Assembly: GCF_004296575.1 (NCBI RefSeq)
Contig: NZ_SAYT01000007.1
Coordinates: 310,001 to 374,000 of the forward strand
Length of the DNA: 64,000 bases
Reading direction: 5' to 3'
DNA from: Dyella amyloliquefaciens
Lineage (GTDB): Bacteria; Pseudomonadota; Gammaproteobacteria; Xanthomonadales; Rhodanobacteraceae
Part shown: positions 47,937 to 56,528 of the stretch, piece after piece
How positions within the stretch are numbered: the stretch's first letter is position 1
How the letters are laid out: the number at the start of each line of letters is the position of its first letter
The notes under the pieces: model-generated
Databases searched by the model: none
Seen by the model: only the letters and a program-made list of their open reading frames with translations
What the model was told of the DNA's origin: nothing
Made by a program: the position numbers and the translations under genes

Positions 47937-48386
47937 TCAGATGTGCAGCGCCTCAGGCAGTGCGGTGGTGCTTGGCGCGAGTTCGGCCGTCGCCATCGCG
48001 CGCTCGGCGCGCTCCAGCGCCGAGCATGCCGATTCGGCGGCATAGCGCATCAGGTAGGCGAGGTGAGCGCGGTACTGCGAGCCGATGCCATGCGCGCGGA
48101 TCATGCCTGCCGCTTCAGCGAGGCACTCCAGGTCGGTATAGGCGCGGTCGAGATCCGTGCTGCTGCTGCACTGCACGAAGTCGCGGGCGCGGATGGCATC
48201 GTGCGAGCGGACGCTCACCAGATCCTCCACCAGTCGCGCCGCCTGGCGCGCGGCGAATACCAGGACGTCGGCGGCAGCCCGGGAAAGTTCGCTGTCGGAC
48301 ATCGCCCGATCAGTGAGCTCCACCAGACTGCGCGTGACAACGAGCAACTGCGCAACGGGGTTCGCCGTCACGTCACTGTGATCCAT
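47937..48386 (-). CDS. Hypothetical helical protein
   Basis: The 149-residue product is not recognised. It is almost entirely predicted helix, rich in Ala, Glu, Asp and Arg (SELSRAAADVLVFAARQAAR, SACSALERAERAMATAELA), with three cysteines and no signal peptide or membrane segment. GAGGGGG precedes ATG 48384-48386 at a normal distance; the frame continues 13 codons upstream without better support. It is divergent from another small hypothetical gene, with about 420 bases between them. It may be a regulatory or stress-type protein, but nothing shows this. Confidence 0.55.
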   Translation of the reverse strand: MDHSDVTANPVAQLLVVTRSLVELTDRAMSDSELSRAAADVLVFAARQAARLVEDLVSVRSHDAIRARDFVQCSSSTDLDRAYTDLECLAEAAGMIRAHGIGSQYRAHLAYLMRYAAESACSALERAERAMATAELAPSTTALPEALHI

Positions 48387-48807
48387 GGTTCCGCCCCCTC
48401 GGAGAATTGGAGCCGTATTCTCCACGTCCCGGGGTGCTTTGGATATCGGAAAATGTGCCGGCCCCGTTTCCCTGCGAATCGCAGGAAGGGGCGGGGCAGG
48501 TCGGTACCCGGCAGGCGATGACAGTCTTACGTGGAATCAATGGCTTGGGTCCGACTGACGCCCCCGTGGCAAACGCCGACACGCTTTCCGCCTTGCGCCG
48601 TCACGGGCTCGACCGGCCAGACGGACACCCCTCTCACCCAACTCCGACAGACGATGCCGACCCTGCTTGTTAGGGTCGGGCAGTCATTCGCGCCGTCTCG
48701 CTGTAGGGGCTCGCGAATGACCATGACTACCAGGTCATGAGGCGCGAGCCGTGAGTGCGCTAACACCCACGACCCGCTAACCATCACCAACTTAGAGAGA
48801 GTTGATC
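48387..48807. other. Long divergent intergenic region with several hairpins
   Basis: About 420 bases without a supported gene. It contains a stem CCGACCCT-gcttgtt-AGGGTCGG (48657-48679) and then a trio of mutually complementary segments between 48683 and 48750, described separately. AGAGAG before 48801 is the ribosome-binding site of the next gene. Confidence 0.6.
48683..48750 (+). promoter_or_regulatory. Candidate leader with mutually exclusive hairpins
   Basis: Segment 1 (48683-48692, GTCATTCGCG) is a perfect complement of 48712-48721. That same stretch, within segment 2 (48708-48722), can instead pair with segment 3 (48733-48750) through GGCTCGCG/CGCGAGCC and ATGACC/GGTCAT. Only one structure can form at a time. 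The arrangement resembles attenuators or riboswitch expression platforms. It ends 57 bases before the start codon at 48808. No known riboswitch class is recognised. Confidence 0.4.
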
Positions 48808-49152
48808 ATGGCTATCCGCGATCATACGGGACGCATTCGCCCGTCCGTTCCCCCTGACGGCACCCTCACTCCTCCGACCGGCGAGCCGCCACACACGCGT
48901 GTGGCGTGGCCCGAAACTCTGCGCCATGGCACGCGCGGCGACATCGCCTTGGCGGTGCTCGCACTCACACGATTGCGTCATGACAGCGAGCAGTGCCGCA
49001 ACGCGGAGGCTCGGGGATTCCCCGGCAGGCCGCTGGAATGGCCGCTTCCGGTGGCCGTCACAGCCAGCCTGGGCGCCGCCATCCAATGCCTCCAGCAGTA
49101 CGCCAGCCTGCTCGGCCACGACTCCCGAGTGAACCCGCCACGCGTCCGATGA
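48808..49152 (+). CDS. Hypothetical protein
   Basis: The 114-residue product is not recognised. A proline-rich N-terminal part with TPPTGEPPHTR precedes a helical part with IALAVLALTRLRHDSEQCRN and PLPVAVTASLGAAIQCLQQY. There is no signal peptide or membrane segment; codon use fits a real gene. AGAGAG lies 7 bases before ATG 48808. It is preceded by the hairpin-rich leader and followed after 140 bases by the HigA-like gene. It does not resemble a HigB toxin. Confidence 0.5.
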   Translation: MAIRDHTGRIRPSVPPDGTLTPPTGEPPHTRVAWPETLRHGTRGDIALAVLALTRLRHDSEQCRNAEARGFPGRPLEWPLPVAVTASLGAAIQCLQQYASLLGHDSRVNPPRVR

Positions 49153-49292
49153 TCGCCCCCGCGGCGCATCGGCTGGCATCGCGATGCGCCGCACCCTGGC
49201 AATCACCGACCTAACCACCCGGCATGCACCTACACGAGCGGCTGCAAGCGCCCGCCTGTTGTGCAGTCGTGCCTGACAAGGAAGGGAAACCC

Positions 49293-49595
49293 ATGGAACT
49301 GATCCAACTCTCCCCGCACCTGGACGTGGATCCATCACAGCACCTGCGCTCCCCCGGCGAAGTGCTGCTACTCGACTACATGCTCCCGACGACGATGAAT
49401 CACCAGCAACTCGCCCGCCGAACGGGTATCCGCGCGCCACACCTCAGGGAGTTCATTACCGACACTCGCCCCATGACTCCCCGGCAAGCGATACGGCTTG
49501 CCCTCGTGCTGGACACCTCACCGCTCTATTGGCTGGTGCTGCAAGCGCGCTACGATCTGGCCCGCGAGGCCCAGCGCGCCTCTGCGGATCGCTAG
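49293..49595 (+). CDS. HigA-family antitoxin-like helix-turn-helix protein, orphan
   Basis: The 100-residue XRE-type protein matches HigA/VapI antidotes: SPGEVLLLDYMLP near residue 20, helix-turn-helix MNHQQLARRTGIRAPHLREF, then MTPRQAIRLALVLDTSPLYW and LQARYDLAREAQ. HigA proteins neutralise HigB ribonucleases and repress their own operon. No HigB-like gene is adjacent: the upstream gene is 114 residues of a different type and the downstream one encodes a DUF4034 protein. AAGGAAGGG precedes ATG 49293. It may be a stand-alone regulator or the remnant of a toxin-antitoxin pair. Confidence 0.75.
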   Translation: MELIQLSPHLDVDPSQHLRSPGEVLLLDYMLPTTMNHQQLARRTGIRAPHLREFITDTRPMTPRQAIRLALVLDTSPLYWLVLQARYDLAREAQRASADR

Positions 49596-49735
49596 ACGTT
49601 GGAGCCTCATGGGTTGACCCGGCCGGAAGGTCCGCTTCCGATCTGAGTGAGACGCAAAAGAGCGGGCGTCGTCCGCTATGGGCGACGTTCTGCGCTAACC
49701 TGAATGCTGCCGATTTCACTCATGGAGCGTAGTGC

Positions 49736-50611
49736 GTGCCTGTACGACTGTTGCCGGTAGAGCGTTGGTTGATTGCTCTCATCGTTATTTTTGCCGTCAC
49801 CTTCCCCCTGGGGGCGCTCGCCTGCGGATCATTGAACACCGCTCCTGATTCCTCTCCCCTAAGACTTCTGGTGGCAAAGCGGTACGACGATCTCGATAAG
49901 CAAATGAATGCTCTTCAGGTTGCGTATGAGCAAGGAAAGATTGACGAGCTGGCTCTTCTTGACGGTTTTCGAGCCTTCTATATCGCCGACCCGGATCTCG
50001 AGCCGAACTATCGCGAGTGGCTGGCCAAGTATCCCGCCTCCTATGCGGCGCACTTGGCTCACGGCATTTACTACAAGTACTTGGCGCGTGAGGCACGGGG
50101 GTGTGCGTTTGTTTCAGACACAGGCGTAATGCAAATGGATGTGATGGAGTTCTACTTCCGGAAGGCCATTCCGGAGTTAGAGCAATCGACGACATTAGCC
50201 GAGATTCCGGTAATCACTGACCTCCATCTACTGGATATCGCCATGTTCCAGGGTGATCGAGAACGGCTGAATAAGGCTCTGAGCGAGTCTGTTCGGGTTT
50301 CACCCAAGAACTTCATCGTGCGCCGCCAATACATGTTGGCGTTGACATCCCGGTGGCTGGGAAGTCCAAAAGCGATGCAAGCGTTTCTACAAACTTGCAA
50401 GGAAGCCGGCTTGAGTGAATCTCAGACAGGTGCACTTGAGGCGATGGTGCTAGCCGATGATGCCTGGGTGAAGATTCGGCAGAACAGAAAGCCCGAGGCG
50501 TTAGTGGAGTATTCCCAGGCTTTGGCGCTGGCCCGAGACAATATGAAATTCATGACGCCGAGCCTCTATCAGCAGATGCTTGACGAAAGCAGCTACTACT
50601 CATCTCACTAA
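49736..50611 (+). CDS. DUF4034 domain-containing exported protein
   Basis: The 291-residue protein begins with a hydrophobic segment (WLIALIVIFAVTFPLGALAC) that is either a signal peptide or an anchor. The rest is helical with tetratricopeptide-like character, including LVAKRYDDLDKQMNALQVAYEQ and EWLAKYPASYAAHLAHGIYY, typical of DUF4034. It starts at GTG 49736 with GGAG 8 bases upstream. Codon use is visibly less GC-rich than in the core genes, which suggests a different history. Function is unknown. Confidence 0.7.
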   Translation: MPVRLLPVERWLIALIVIFAVTFPLGALACGSLNTAPDSSPLRLLVAKRYDDLDKQMNALQVAYEQGKIDELALLDGFRAFYIADPDLEPNYREWLAKYPASYAAHLAHGIYYKYLAREARGCAFVSDTGVMQMDVMEFYFRKAIPELEQSTTLAEIPVITDLHLLDIAMFQGDRERLNKALSESVRVSPKNFIVRRQYMLALTSRWLGSPKAMQAFLQTCKEAGLSESQTGALEAMVLADDAWVKIRQNRKPEALVEYSQALALARDNMKFMTPSLYQQMLDESSYYSSH

Positions 50612-50665
50612 CTGGCGGTCAAAGGTAGTGTTTCGCCAGCGCTTTGGTTTCGGCATTCGCGTCAA

Positions 50666-50689
50666 GTCCGCTTGTGACCTAGAGCGGAC
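50666..50689. repeat. GTCCGCT/AGCGGAC hairpin
   Basis: A 7-bp perfect inverted repeat with a 10-base loop downstream of the DUF4034 gene. Related TCCGCTT fragments occur at 49631, 51014/51086 and 52897 (see findings). Confidence 0.5.
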
Positions 50690-50759
50690 ATGCCGAAAAG
50701 ATAGGGATGTGCCGACATTGTCCGTGGCGACGACACAGAGGCGGACTCATCAAGGGGGA

Positions 50760-50999
50760 ATGGTGCGCGAGGAGATCGGGAATGCAGTAGGTGCGACCGC
50801 CAGATTTTTCTTCAGGGCGGTCATTTGGGACTTCGTGCTTTTCCAGCTGGGCCGCCTTGTGCTTCTCGCAGCCACTCTAGGCGGTTATCCGACCCGCAGG
50901 GACTGCACGCAATCACGCGGCCGAATCCAATGGGTCGGGGTCGCGTCGCTTGGCGTGTTGTGGGCGGCAGTCGTCGCCTTCAACAATCTGCGCATCTAG
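50760..50999 (+). CDS. Small membrane protein, hypothetical
   Basis: The 79-residue product has two hydrophobic segments, FFFRAVIWDFVLFQLGRLVLL (about residues 16-36) and VGVASLGVLWAAVVAFN (about 58-74), joined by a basic loop; the N-terminus starts MVREEIGNAVGATA. AAGGGGG lies close upstream of ATG 50760, and GTG 50763 is an alternative start. No family is recognised. Its neighbours are the DUF4034 and Asp-box genes on the same strand. Confidence 0.5.
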   Translation: MVREEIGNAVGATARFFFRAVIWDFVLFQLGRLVLLAATLGGYPTRRDCTQSRGRIQWVGVASLGVLWAAVVAFNNLRI

Positions 51000-51013
51000 A
51001 CCTGGTGGTTGGG

Positions 51014-51091
51014 CCCGCTTCCGACTGCGGATTCAGCCGGCCGTTGCAACGACCGGCTGAATCCGCAACCCATTGCAGACCAAAAAAGCGG
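51014..51091. repeat. Nested palindrome with a perfect 14-bp hairpin
   Basis: GCGGATTCAGCCGG (51027-51040) and its exact complement at 51053-51066 enclose a 12-base loop. Outer arms CCGCTT (51015-51020) and AAGCGG (51086-51091) flank the hairpin, making a nested structure. It fills the gap before the Asp-box gene and has no U-tract. Confidence 0.6.
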
Positions 51092-51211
51092 ACTGAAGGG
51101 AACGCTGATGGGCACGGTGCCTGCCGATTTCTTGCGACGGTCAGCGAAGCACGGCAAGCTAATGCTATCCGCCTTGGGCGGCGACCAGTACGGAAGCTCA
51201 AGGGGGAGCTC

Positions 51212-52825
51212 GTGACATCAGTGTTCACTGCATTCTCGTCAATGCGGCTGGCGTCGCCATGGGCGCCCATTGGCCGTATTTTTGCCTGTTTCTTTCTGAC
51301 GCTCGCTTGGTCGTGCGTGCCTACTGCTCACGCGCACGAAGTAACGCCGGAGCAGGCTGCGGGCAAGGGCTATGTTTTCATCTATTTCCCAAAGCGACTG
51401 GGAGTGCTGGAAGTACGTCCCGTCAGCGGCGGTTCAACGGTGAAACTGCGTCAGCGCGAAGGGGCTGGTGGTCGCGCGTTTGGCGCCTGGCTGGCGCCCG
51501 GCGAGTACCGCCTATCCAACTGGGATACCTATCCATGGGGCGACTACGCGAGCTTCCGGGTGGAGGCTGGCCGCGTCACTGATCTTGGCAGCCTAATGCC
51601 ATACAACATCGGCGGCTACCAAGAAGTGGTGCTGCCGCTGCGTGCGGCGGAAAACGCCCACGTCGTCGATGAGGTGTTCAAGCAGTATGGCTCGCTGCTC
51701 ACATCCACCGATCCCATTACCTGGACACCTACGTCGGTACCCCAACCGATTCAGCTGACCCAAGGTTACACCGGCCTGGGCTTGATCGCCGACATGCTGA
51801 TGGCCCACGATCGCAAGGTCAACAAACCCTCGACGATCGCCCAGCTCAAGGGCGCGACCAGCACGGAGGAATTTCTCCATCTGGCCAGGAGCGTGACCGC
51901 GCCGCTCTATATTCATCCGGCACAGGATCCAGGCGGCAATTTTTACTTCGGCGCGGACTTGGGCCAAATACGCATTCGCCATGCCGACGGCAATTGGAGC
52001 GGCATAGGCATGGACACACTGCACAGCCTCTCCGCTGTCGCCTATGTCGATGGTGTGCTCTACGCCGGTTCGGATGACGGCGTGCTCCGGTCTAGTGCCG
52101 ACGGAGGGCAGACCTGGCACGATGTTCGGTCGTTCGGCAAGGATCAGGCCATTATCGATATCGAGCATGAAGACACCACTTGGATCGTAACCACGGCCCA
52201 TCAACTCCTGACGGACAACGGCGCCGTGAGGCCGGATGAGATGACGGTTTACACGACGCAACAAGGCGGTCTGGACGCGTTGGAGAAGTCTCGCGAGTTT
52301 CTCTTGGAAAAGAAGTTGCTCGGCTGGGTTGGCGCCATGGGCCAACTTGTCCATGGTTCTTATTTCATCAGCACCCACGATGGCCTATATCGCTATGACC
52401 TGGCGCCGCGCCAGTGGAAGACGGTTACGCCGCCGTCAAACATCACAACCTTTCATGTGGATCCGGCTACCGGCGTTGTTTCCACGTTGCTCAGCAAGGG
52501 TGCTTTCTCCAAGGTCTTCATCTCCAGTGACAAGGGAGATAGCTGGAAAGGAGTGAAGCGGCCGCCGTACCTCATCGCGGACGTACAGTTTGATAACCCG
52601 ACAAAGGGTTACGCCATTCGCGCCGAATCCGGTGCCTTCAAAGTGACCTGGGAGATCTATACCTACGACGCGAGCGCCGATGATTGGATCCAGGAATCAA
52701 AAGCGCCACCCTTGTGCGTGCCACAACGCGTATCGGCATCCCTGCCGGTGTACTGCATTGCCAGTGACGGCAGCATCCTCAGCAAGCGAGGAAATGATTG
52801 GAATGTGGAGTTTTCAGCGCAGTGA
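51212..52825 (+). CDS. Exported protein with Asp-box (BNR) beta-propeller repeats
   Basis: The 537-residue product has a signal peptide (hydrophobic IFACFFLTLAWSCV, cleavage near AHA|HEV) and an N-terminal beta domain, YVFIYFPKRLGVLEVRPV, that recalls DUF2846-type lipoprotein domains. A propeller-like region follows with two Asp-boxes, SSADGGQTWHDV (about residue 297) and SSDKGDSWKGV (about 440). Such repeats occur in sialidases and in YCF48-like assembly proteins; no sialidase catalytic Arg/Tyr/Glu set is evident. I used GTG 51212, which has GGAG just upstream; ATG 51242 is another candidate. The function is unknown. Confidence 0.65.
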   Translation: MTSVFTAFSSMRLASPWAPIGRIFACFFLTLAWSCVPTAHAHEVTPEQAAGKGYVFIYFPKRLGVLEVRPVSGGSTVKLRQREGAGGRAFGAWLAPGEYRLSNWDTYPWGDYASFRVEAGRVTDLGSLMPYNIGGYQEVVLPLRAAENAHVVDEVFKQYGSLLTSTDPITWTPTSVPQPIQLTQGYTGLGLIADMLMAHDRKVNKPSTIAQLKGATSTEEFLHLARSVTAPLYIHPAQDPGGNFYFGADLGQIRIRHADGNWSGIGMDTLHSLSAVAYVDGVLYAGSDDGVLRSSADGGQTWHDVRSFGKDQAIIDIEHEDTTWIVTTAHQLLTDNGAVRPDEMTVYTTQQGGLDALEKSREFLLEKKLLGWVGAMGQLVHGSYFISTHDGLYRYDLAPRQWKTVTPPSNITTFHVDPATGVVSTLLSKGAFSKVFISSDKGDSWKGVKRPPYLIADVQFDNPTKGYAIRAESGAFKVTWEIYTYDASADDWIQESKAPPLCVPQRVSASLPVYCIASDGSILSKRGNDWNVEFSAQ

Positions 52826-53302
52826 ATTCGTCGCCATGGCGCACTGATCGATGAGGTCCGCGGCGGCTCTCTGTCCGTCAAGACGGGGACTGAATGTCCG
52901 CCTTCGACCAAAGCCGACCTTAGCCAGGTCCACCATTGACCTCCCCGCGGCGCCGCGGCGTAAGTTGCTCAGGGAGCGTAATTGGGGGTGTGTTGCGTCG
53001 GCCACGCGGAGGTCGGTGAGGGTGTCTGGCTACCGAACTGGGCACGGTACGACGCAGAACTGGGTCTGGCCCAGTAGTCGTGCCAAGATGGGGTGGCTGG
53101 GAGTTTTGGCGAGTGGAGGACGCGTAGCTTGGGCGGCCCGGTCGTCTTCCTGTCGCGCCTAGGCAGAATTGTCTACTCCCTGGGACCTGCGGGAAGCAGG
53201 GTGGGCCTCAGCTGAAGGCACTGGCCATACCCGTTACAAGGCCGGCTCCACCGATACTGCAACGCCGCCGCGCCATGAGACGGTTGCCGGTGAATGCGCA
53301 TC
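52826..53302. other. Gene-free stretch between convergent genes
   Basis: About 475 bases with no frame I can support. It contains a degenerate TCCGCCTTCGACCAAAGCCGAC palindrome (52897-52918 region). No terminator with a U-tract is visible for either flanking gene. Confidence 0.5.
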
Positions 53303-54562
53303 TCAGGCAGTTATGTCTAAGCAGCGCACCGGCTGCCCGCCTTCGCGAAGCATCTGCGATTTCCAATGGAATCGCGGGGGTTCGAGCGAGGTCGTCTCGA
53401 AGCGCACGCGCAGCAGCAGGGTATGCAGAAACGCCATCAGTTCGGTCAGCGCGAATTGTTTGCCGCCACAAATGCGCGGACCAAAGCTGAAAGCAGTGTT
53501 TGAGCCGGCAGTGGGGCCGCGTCGGCTCTGTTCATCCAGGCCAAGTGTCCATGGTTCGGCCCGATGTCGAGCGTCATGCTGTATGCCCACGAATGAGATC
53601 AGCACATTCTGCCCCGGGGCCACTGTGCGTCCGTCAATCTGGTCGGCCTCTATGGCGAGGCGCGCGATGATCGGTGTTGGCGGATAGAGCCGCAACGTTT
53701 CGGAAATCAGCGTGGCCAGCTCCCCGAACTCCGACAATGCACGCCAGCCGTCGACGCTCACCCGCGGAGCTAGCTCACGGGCACGGGCACGCAGCCGCTC
53801 CTGAACGTCAGGGTACAAGGCAAGCAGGTACAACGCCCAGCCGACCGTGGCTGCCGACGTTTCCGCGCCGGCGGCAAAGAACGTGAGGAGTTCGTGTTCC
53901 AGAACCACACCGGTGTCCCGGTTGCTGTCGGCCTGGAGCATGCCAGTGAGCATGGTGCCAGCGGGTACGCGCGAGCTGCGGAAGATCTGCAGGTCTTGCA
54001 ACACCTGGCGACGCAATGCGGGTAGTCGTCGCAATGCGTTGCCATAGAGGGCATCGGTTCGGCCGGCGGGGACGAAGGAGTATGCCGATCCATATTCCAT
54101 CAGGTCGGCGATGCGATCGAGATCGATCCCGGTGTCGGCGAAGGGAAGGCCGAAGAAGTTTTCCACCAGCACGGATACGGCCATGCGCCGCAGCACACCG
54201 TCATCGACCTGAAGCGCGCCCCGGGTGCTGTTTGCGGTCAGTTGCCGCCCAGCTTCGTCAGCGTAACGGCAGGCCAGCGCGGTCGTGCGCTCGCGGTCGA
54301 ACTGGGTGAAGTAGTCGTGGGTCAGCGCGCGGCGGACGCGCCATGCCTCGCCGTCTTCGGAGAACCGTGATGCACCGAGGGCCTGGCGGAACCAGTCCAT
54401 GTTCTTCCGATATCCGGATGAACGCACGCGCAGGATGTGATCGGCTTCTTCGTGCCGCTGGATCAGCAGGACGGGAACGCCATTGAGTTCAATGTCGAGG
54501 TTGCTGCCGTTTTGTTCGCGGGCGTAGCGATATAGCGAGTTGCAGAAGTCCGTGGAACGCAT
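53303..54562 (-). CDS. Cytochrome P450
   Basis: The 419-residue P450 has an I-helix oxygen-activation motif AGAETSA (about 232-238), a K-helix ExxR motif in SETLRLYPP, and the heme loop FSFGPRICGGKQFA with the ligand Cys365. It has no membrane anchor and no fused reductase, so it depends on separate ferredoxin and reductase partners not encoded here. The start overlaps the acyl carrier protein stop as ATGA. That pairing suggests it oxidises an acyl chain held on the carrier protein, as P450 BioI does. The substrate is inferred, not shown. Confidence 0.9.
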   Translation of the reverse strand: MRSTDFCNSLYRYAREQNGSNLDIELNGVPVLLIQRHEEADHILRVRSSGYRKNMDWFRQALGASRFSEDGEAWRVRRALTHDYFTQFDRERTTALACRYADEAGRQLTANSTRGALQVDDGVLRRMAVSVLVENFFGLPFADTGIDLDRIADLMEYGSAYSFVPAGRTDALYGNALRRLPALRRQVLQDLQIFRSSRVPAGTMLTGMLQADSNRDTGVVLEHELLTFFAAGAETSAATVGWALYLLALYPDVQERLRARARELAPRVSVDGWRALSEFGELATLISETLRLYPPTPIIARLAIEADQIDGRTVAPGQNVLISFVGIQHDARHRAEPWTLGLDEQSRRGPTAGSNTAFSFGPRICGGKQFALTELMAFLHTLLLRVRFETTSLEPPRFHWKSQMLREGGQPVRCLDITA

Positions 54563-54792
54563 CAGCGATAGCGTTCGATAAGGACGGCAAGATCTCGTAC
54601 GGTGCGCAGCTTGATCAGGTCGACCGGGTCAATCGGGCGTCCCAGCCTATCCTCCAGTTCCGTGGCAATCGCAGCGAAGGACAGGCTGTCGAGCTCCTTG
54701 ATGGATTGCATGGAGGCATCGTCCTCGATGCGCTCCATCGGCACGAACAGGCATCCGGAGAGAATTTCCTTGGCTTCCAGAAGAGCGGTCAC
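54562..54792 (-). CDS. Free-standing acyl carrier protein
   Basis: The 76-residue acidic helical protein starts at GTG 54790-54792. The phosphopantetheine attachment motif is ELDSLSF with Ser36, and helix III ends TVRDLAVLIERY. It is too diverged from housekeeping AcpP (which has the longer DSLD context and a different helix II) to be the fatty-acid synthase carrier. The start overlaps the ligase stop (GTGA) and its stop overlaps the P450 start (ATGA), so it is made together with both. It probably carries the acyl group activated by the ligase. Confidence 0.85.
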   Translation of the reverse strand: MTALLEAKEILSGCLFVPMERIEDDASMQSIKELDSLSFAAIATELEDRLGRPIDPVDLIKLRTVRDLAVLIERYR

Positions 54793-56528
54793 GTCATGGC
54801 CTCCATGGGTTGGGACGGCGTGTGCACAGGCGGCTCCATCACCAGCGATCCGCTGAGATATAGGTCGCGCAGACGCTGTCTGGCCAGCTTGCCGGATGTG
54901 GTGTAAGGCAGGCTTCCCGGCGCGACGAAGTGGACGCGAACGGGGATGCCGCAACCCTGCAGAACAGCAGCTGCGACCTTGTCGCGCAACGCCTCGCGTT
55001 CTGCCGCGGTGGAAGGCGCGCGCTGCAGAAACAGGGCAACGCGGACCTCCGTGCCATCCTCCAGAACGATCGCCGAGGCGTCGCCATTGCTCAGAGGTGC
55101 GACACGGTCGGCCGCCCATTCGATGTCGGCGAGCCAGAGATTGCGACCACGTATGGGCACCATGTCCTTGGCGCGACCGGTTACGAAGACCTGGTCACCA
55201 TGGATATAGCCGAGGTCGCCTGTGTCGAAGAAACCGTGCTCGTCGCGTACATCCCGGTCCGGCGTGTCGAGATACCGCTGCAGGATGCTGTCGCCGATCA
55301 CCCACAGGTGGCCGACGTGGCGATCGGGAAGCTTCACGCCTGTGGCGTCCCGCGCCTGCAGCTCGAGTCCTGGGAGTACGCGTCCACTGCTGACCAGGTG
55401 ATGCGTGGCTTGCTGCGGCGTAACGCTCATGGCCACCGGATTGCCATTGCTGGCACGGGTCATGCGCACATGATCCAGACGGGGCGCCTCCCCGGCGCGG
55501 GTCATGCTGATGGCCAGCGTTGCCTCCGCCATGCCGTAGCTCGGCTGCATGGCCGTGTCGCGCAGGCCGGCGGGTGCAAGTCGCTCGACGCAGGCTTGCA
55601 GCGTTCGCGCATCGAGCATGTCGCCGCCCACGCCAGCGATGCGGAGCCCATGCAGATCAATGTCAGCTTCACCGTTGTAGCGTTGGGCTGCCAACTCCCA
55701 GGCAAAGGGCGGTGCGTACACGATGGTGGAGCCCTGCGCGCTCATGAGGCGAAGCCAGAGCAGCGGCCGTGCGGCGAAACTCGCGGGTGCCAGATAGTCC
55801 ACGCTGCGTTGACCGCAAAGCGCCACGACGGAGAAGCCCACCAGCCCCATGTCGTGGTACAGCGGCAGCCACGAAAAGGCACGATCATTGGGACCCATGC
55901 GCAATCCGTCGCGCGCAATGGACGTGGCATTGGACATCAGCGCGCGCTGAGTCACCACGACGCCCTTGGGTTCAGCCGTGGAGCCGGAAGAGAACTGCAC
56001 ATAGGCAATGGTGTGAGCCTGACCGGCCGGCGCGCCTTCGTCATGATTCTTCGCCAGGGTTGCTTCGCCATAGCCATGCACCACCGTCGGCGTGCCCGCC
56101 GCGGCGAGCCGCGCGCACTCGCCAAGTCGCGCAGGTACCATCAGCAAGGCTGCTCCAGCACGCATCAACCAGCGGCGCAAAGTATCCACATAGGTATCCG
56201 CCTTGCCGGCGGGCGGGCGGTCGGCCAGAGGACAGGGGACCAGTCCGGCGTACTGGCAGGCATAGAACAAGGTGAGGAAGTCGACGCTGGTTTCTGCGAC
56301 CAGGGCGACACGCGCTCCCGCAGGCAGTCCAGAGCCGTGCAGCCACCAAGCAGCATCCAGCGCCCGGCCGCGCAACGCACGATACGTCAGCGTGTCGATG
56401 ACCCGGCCGCGCAGGTCAAAGAAGTTGATGCCCGTCTCGCCATGGGCGGCATAGTCCAGCGCGTCACGGAGCGCTGCAAAGCCACCCAGCCGCAGAGGGC
56501 AGTGGAGGTTGCGCGTGGGGGTTGTCAT
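54789..56528 (-). CDS. Fatty-acyl-AMP ligase-like AMP-binding enzyme
   Basis: This adenylate-forming enzyme has 579 residues. Motif A3 is YVQFSSGSTAEPKG (about 176-189), followed by SWLPLYHDMGLVGF (about 219-232), typical of fatty-acyl-AMP ligases, then PSYGMAEATLA (about 329-339) and FFDTGDLGYI. Such enzymes adenylate a fatty acid and pass it to an acyl carrier protein, not to CoA; the adjacent carrier gene fits that role. A CoA-ligase activity cannot be excluded from sequence. The ATG overlaps the GNAT stop as ATGA. Confidence 0.87.
   Translation of the reverse strand: MTTPTRNLHCPLRLGGFAALRDALDYAAHGETGINFFDLRGRVIDTLTYRALRGRALDAAWWLHGSGLPAGARVALVAETSVDFLTLFYACQYAGLVPCPLADRPPAGKADTYVDTLRRWLMRAGAALLMVPARLGECARLAAAGTPTVVHGYGEATLAKNHDEGAPAGQAHTIAYVQFSSGSTAEPKGVVVTQRALMSNATSIARDGLRMGPNDRAFSWLPLYHDMGLVGFSVVALCGQRSVDYLAPASFAARPLLWLRLMSAQGSTIVYAPPFAWELAAQRYNGEADIDLHGLRIAGVGGDMLDARTLQACVERLAPAGLRDTAMQPSYGMAEATLAISMTRAGEAPRLDHVRMTRASNGNPVAMSVTPQQATHHLVSSGRVLPGLELQARDATGVKLPDRHVGHLWVIGDSILQRYLDTPDRDVRDEHGFFDTGDLGYIHGDQVFVTGRAKDMVPIRGRNLWLADIEWAADRVAPLSNGDASAIVLEDGTEVRVALFLQRAPSTAAEREALRDKVAAAVLQGCGIPVRVHFVAPGSLPYTTSGKLARQRLRDLYLSGSLVMEPPVHTPSQPMEAMT

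Noticed and set aside
47797-48045. Small GTG-initiated gene with a strong ribosome-binding site
   Set aside because: It runs antisense into the better-supported 47937-48386 gene, has no recognisable features, and its composition fits a shadow frame.
50825-51211. Long upstream extension of the Asp-box protein gene
   Set aside because: The frame is open, but it overlaps the small membrane protein gene and translates the palindrome region; the signal peptide places the start at or after 51212.
49600-52900. Integron gene-cassette array
   Set aside because: The small genes with palindromes between them suggested it, but the hairpins lack the paired RYYYAAC and GTTRRRY core sites of attC, and no integrase is present.
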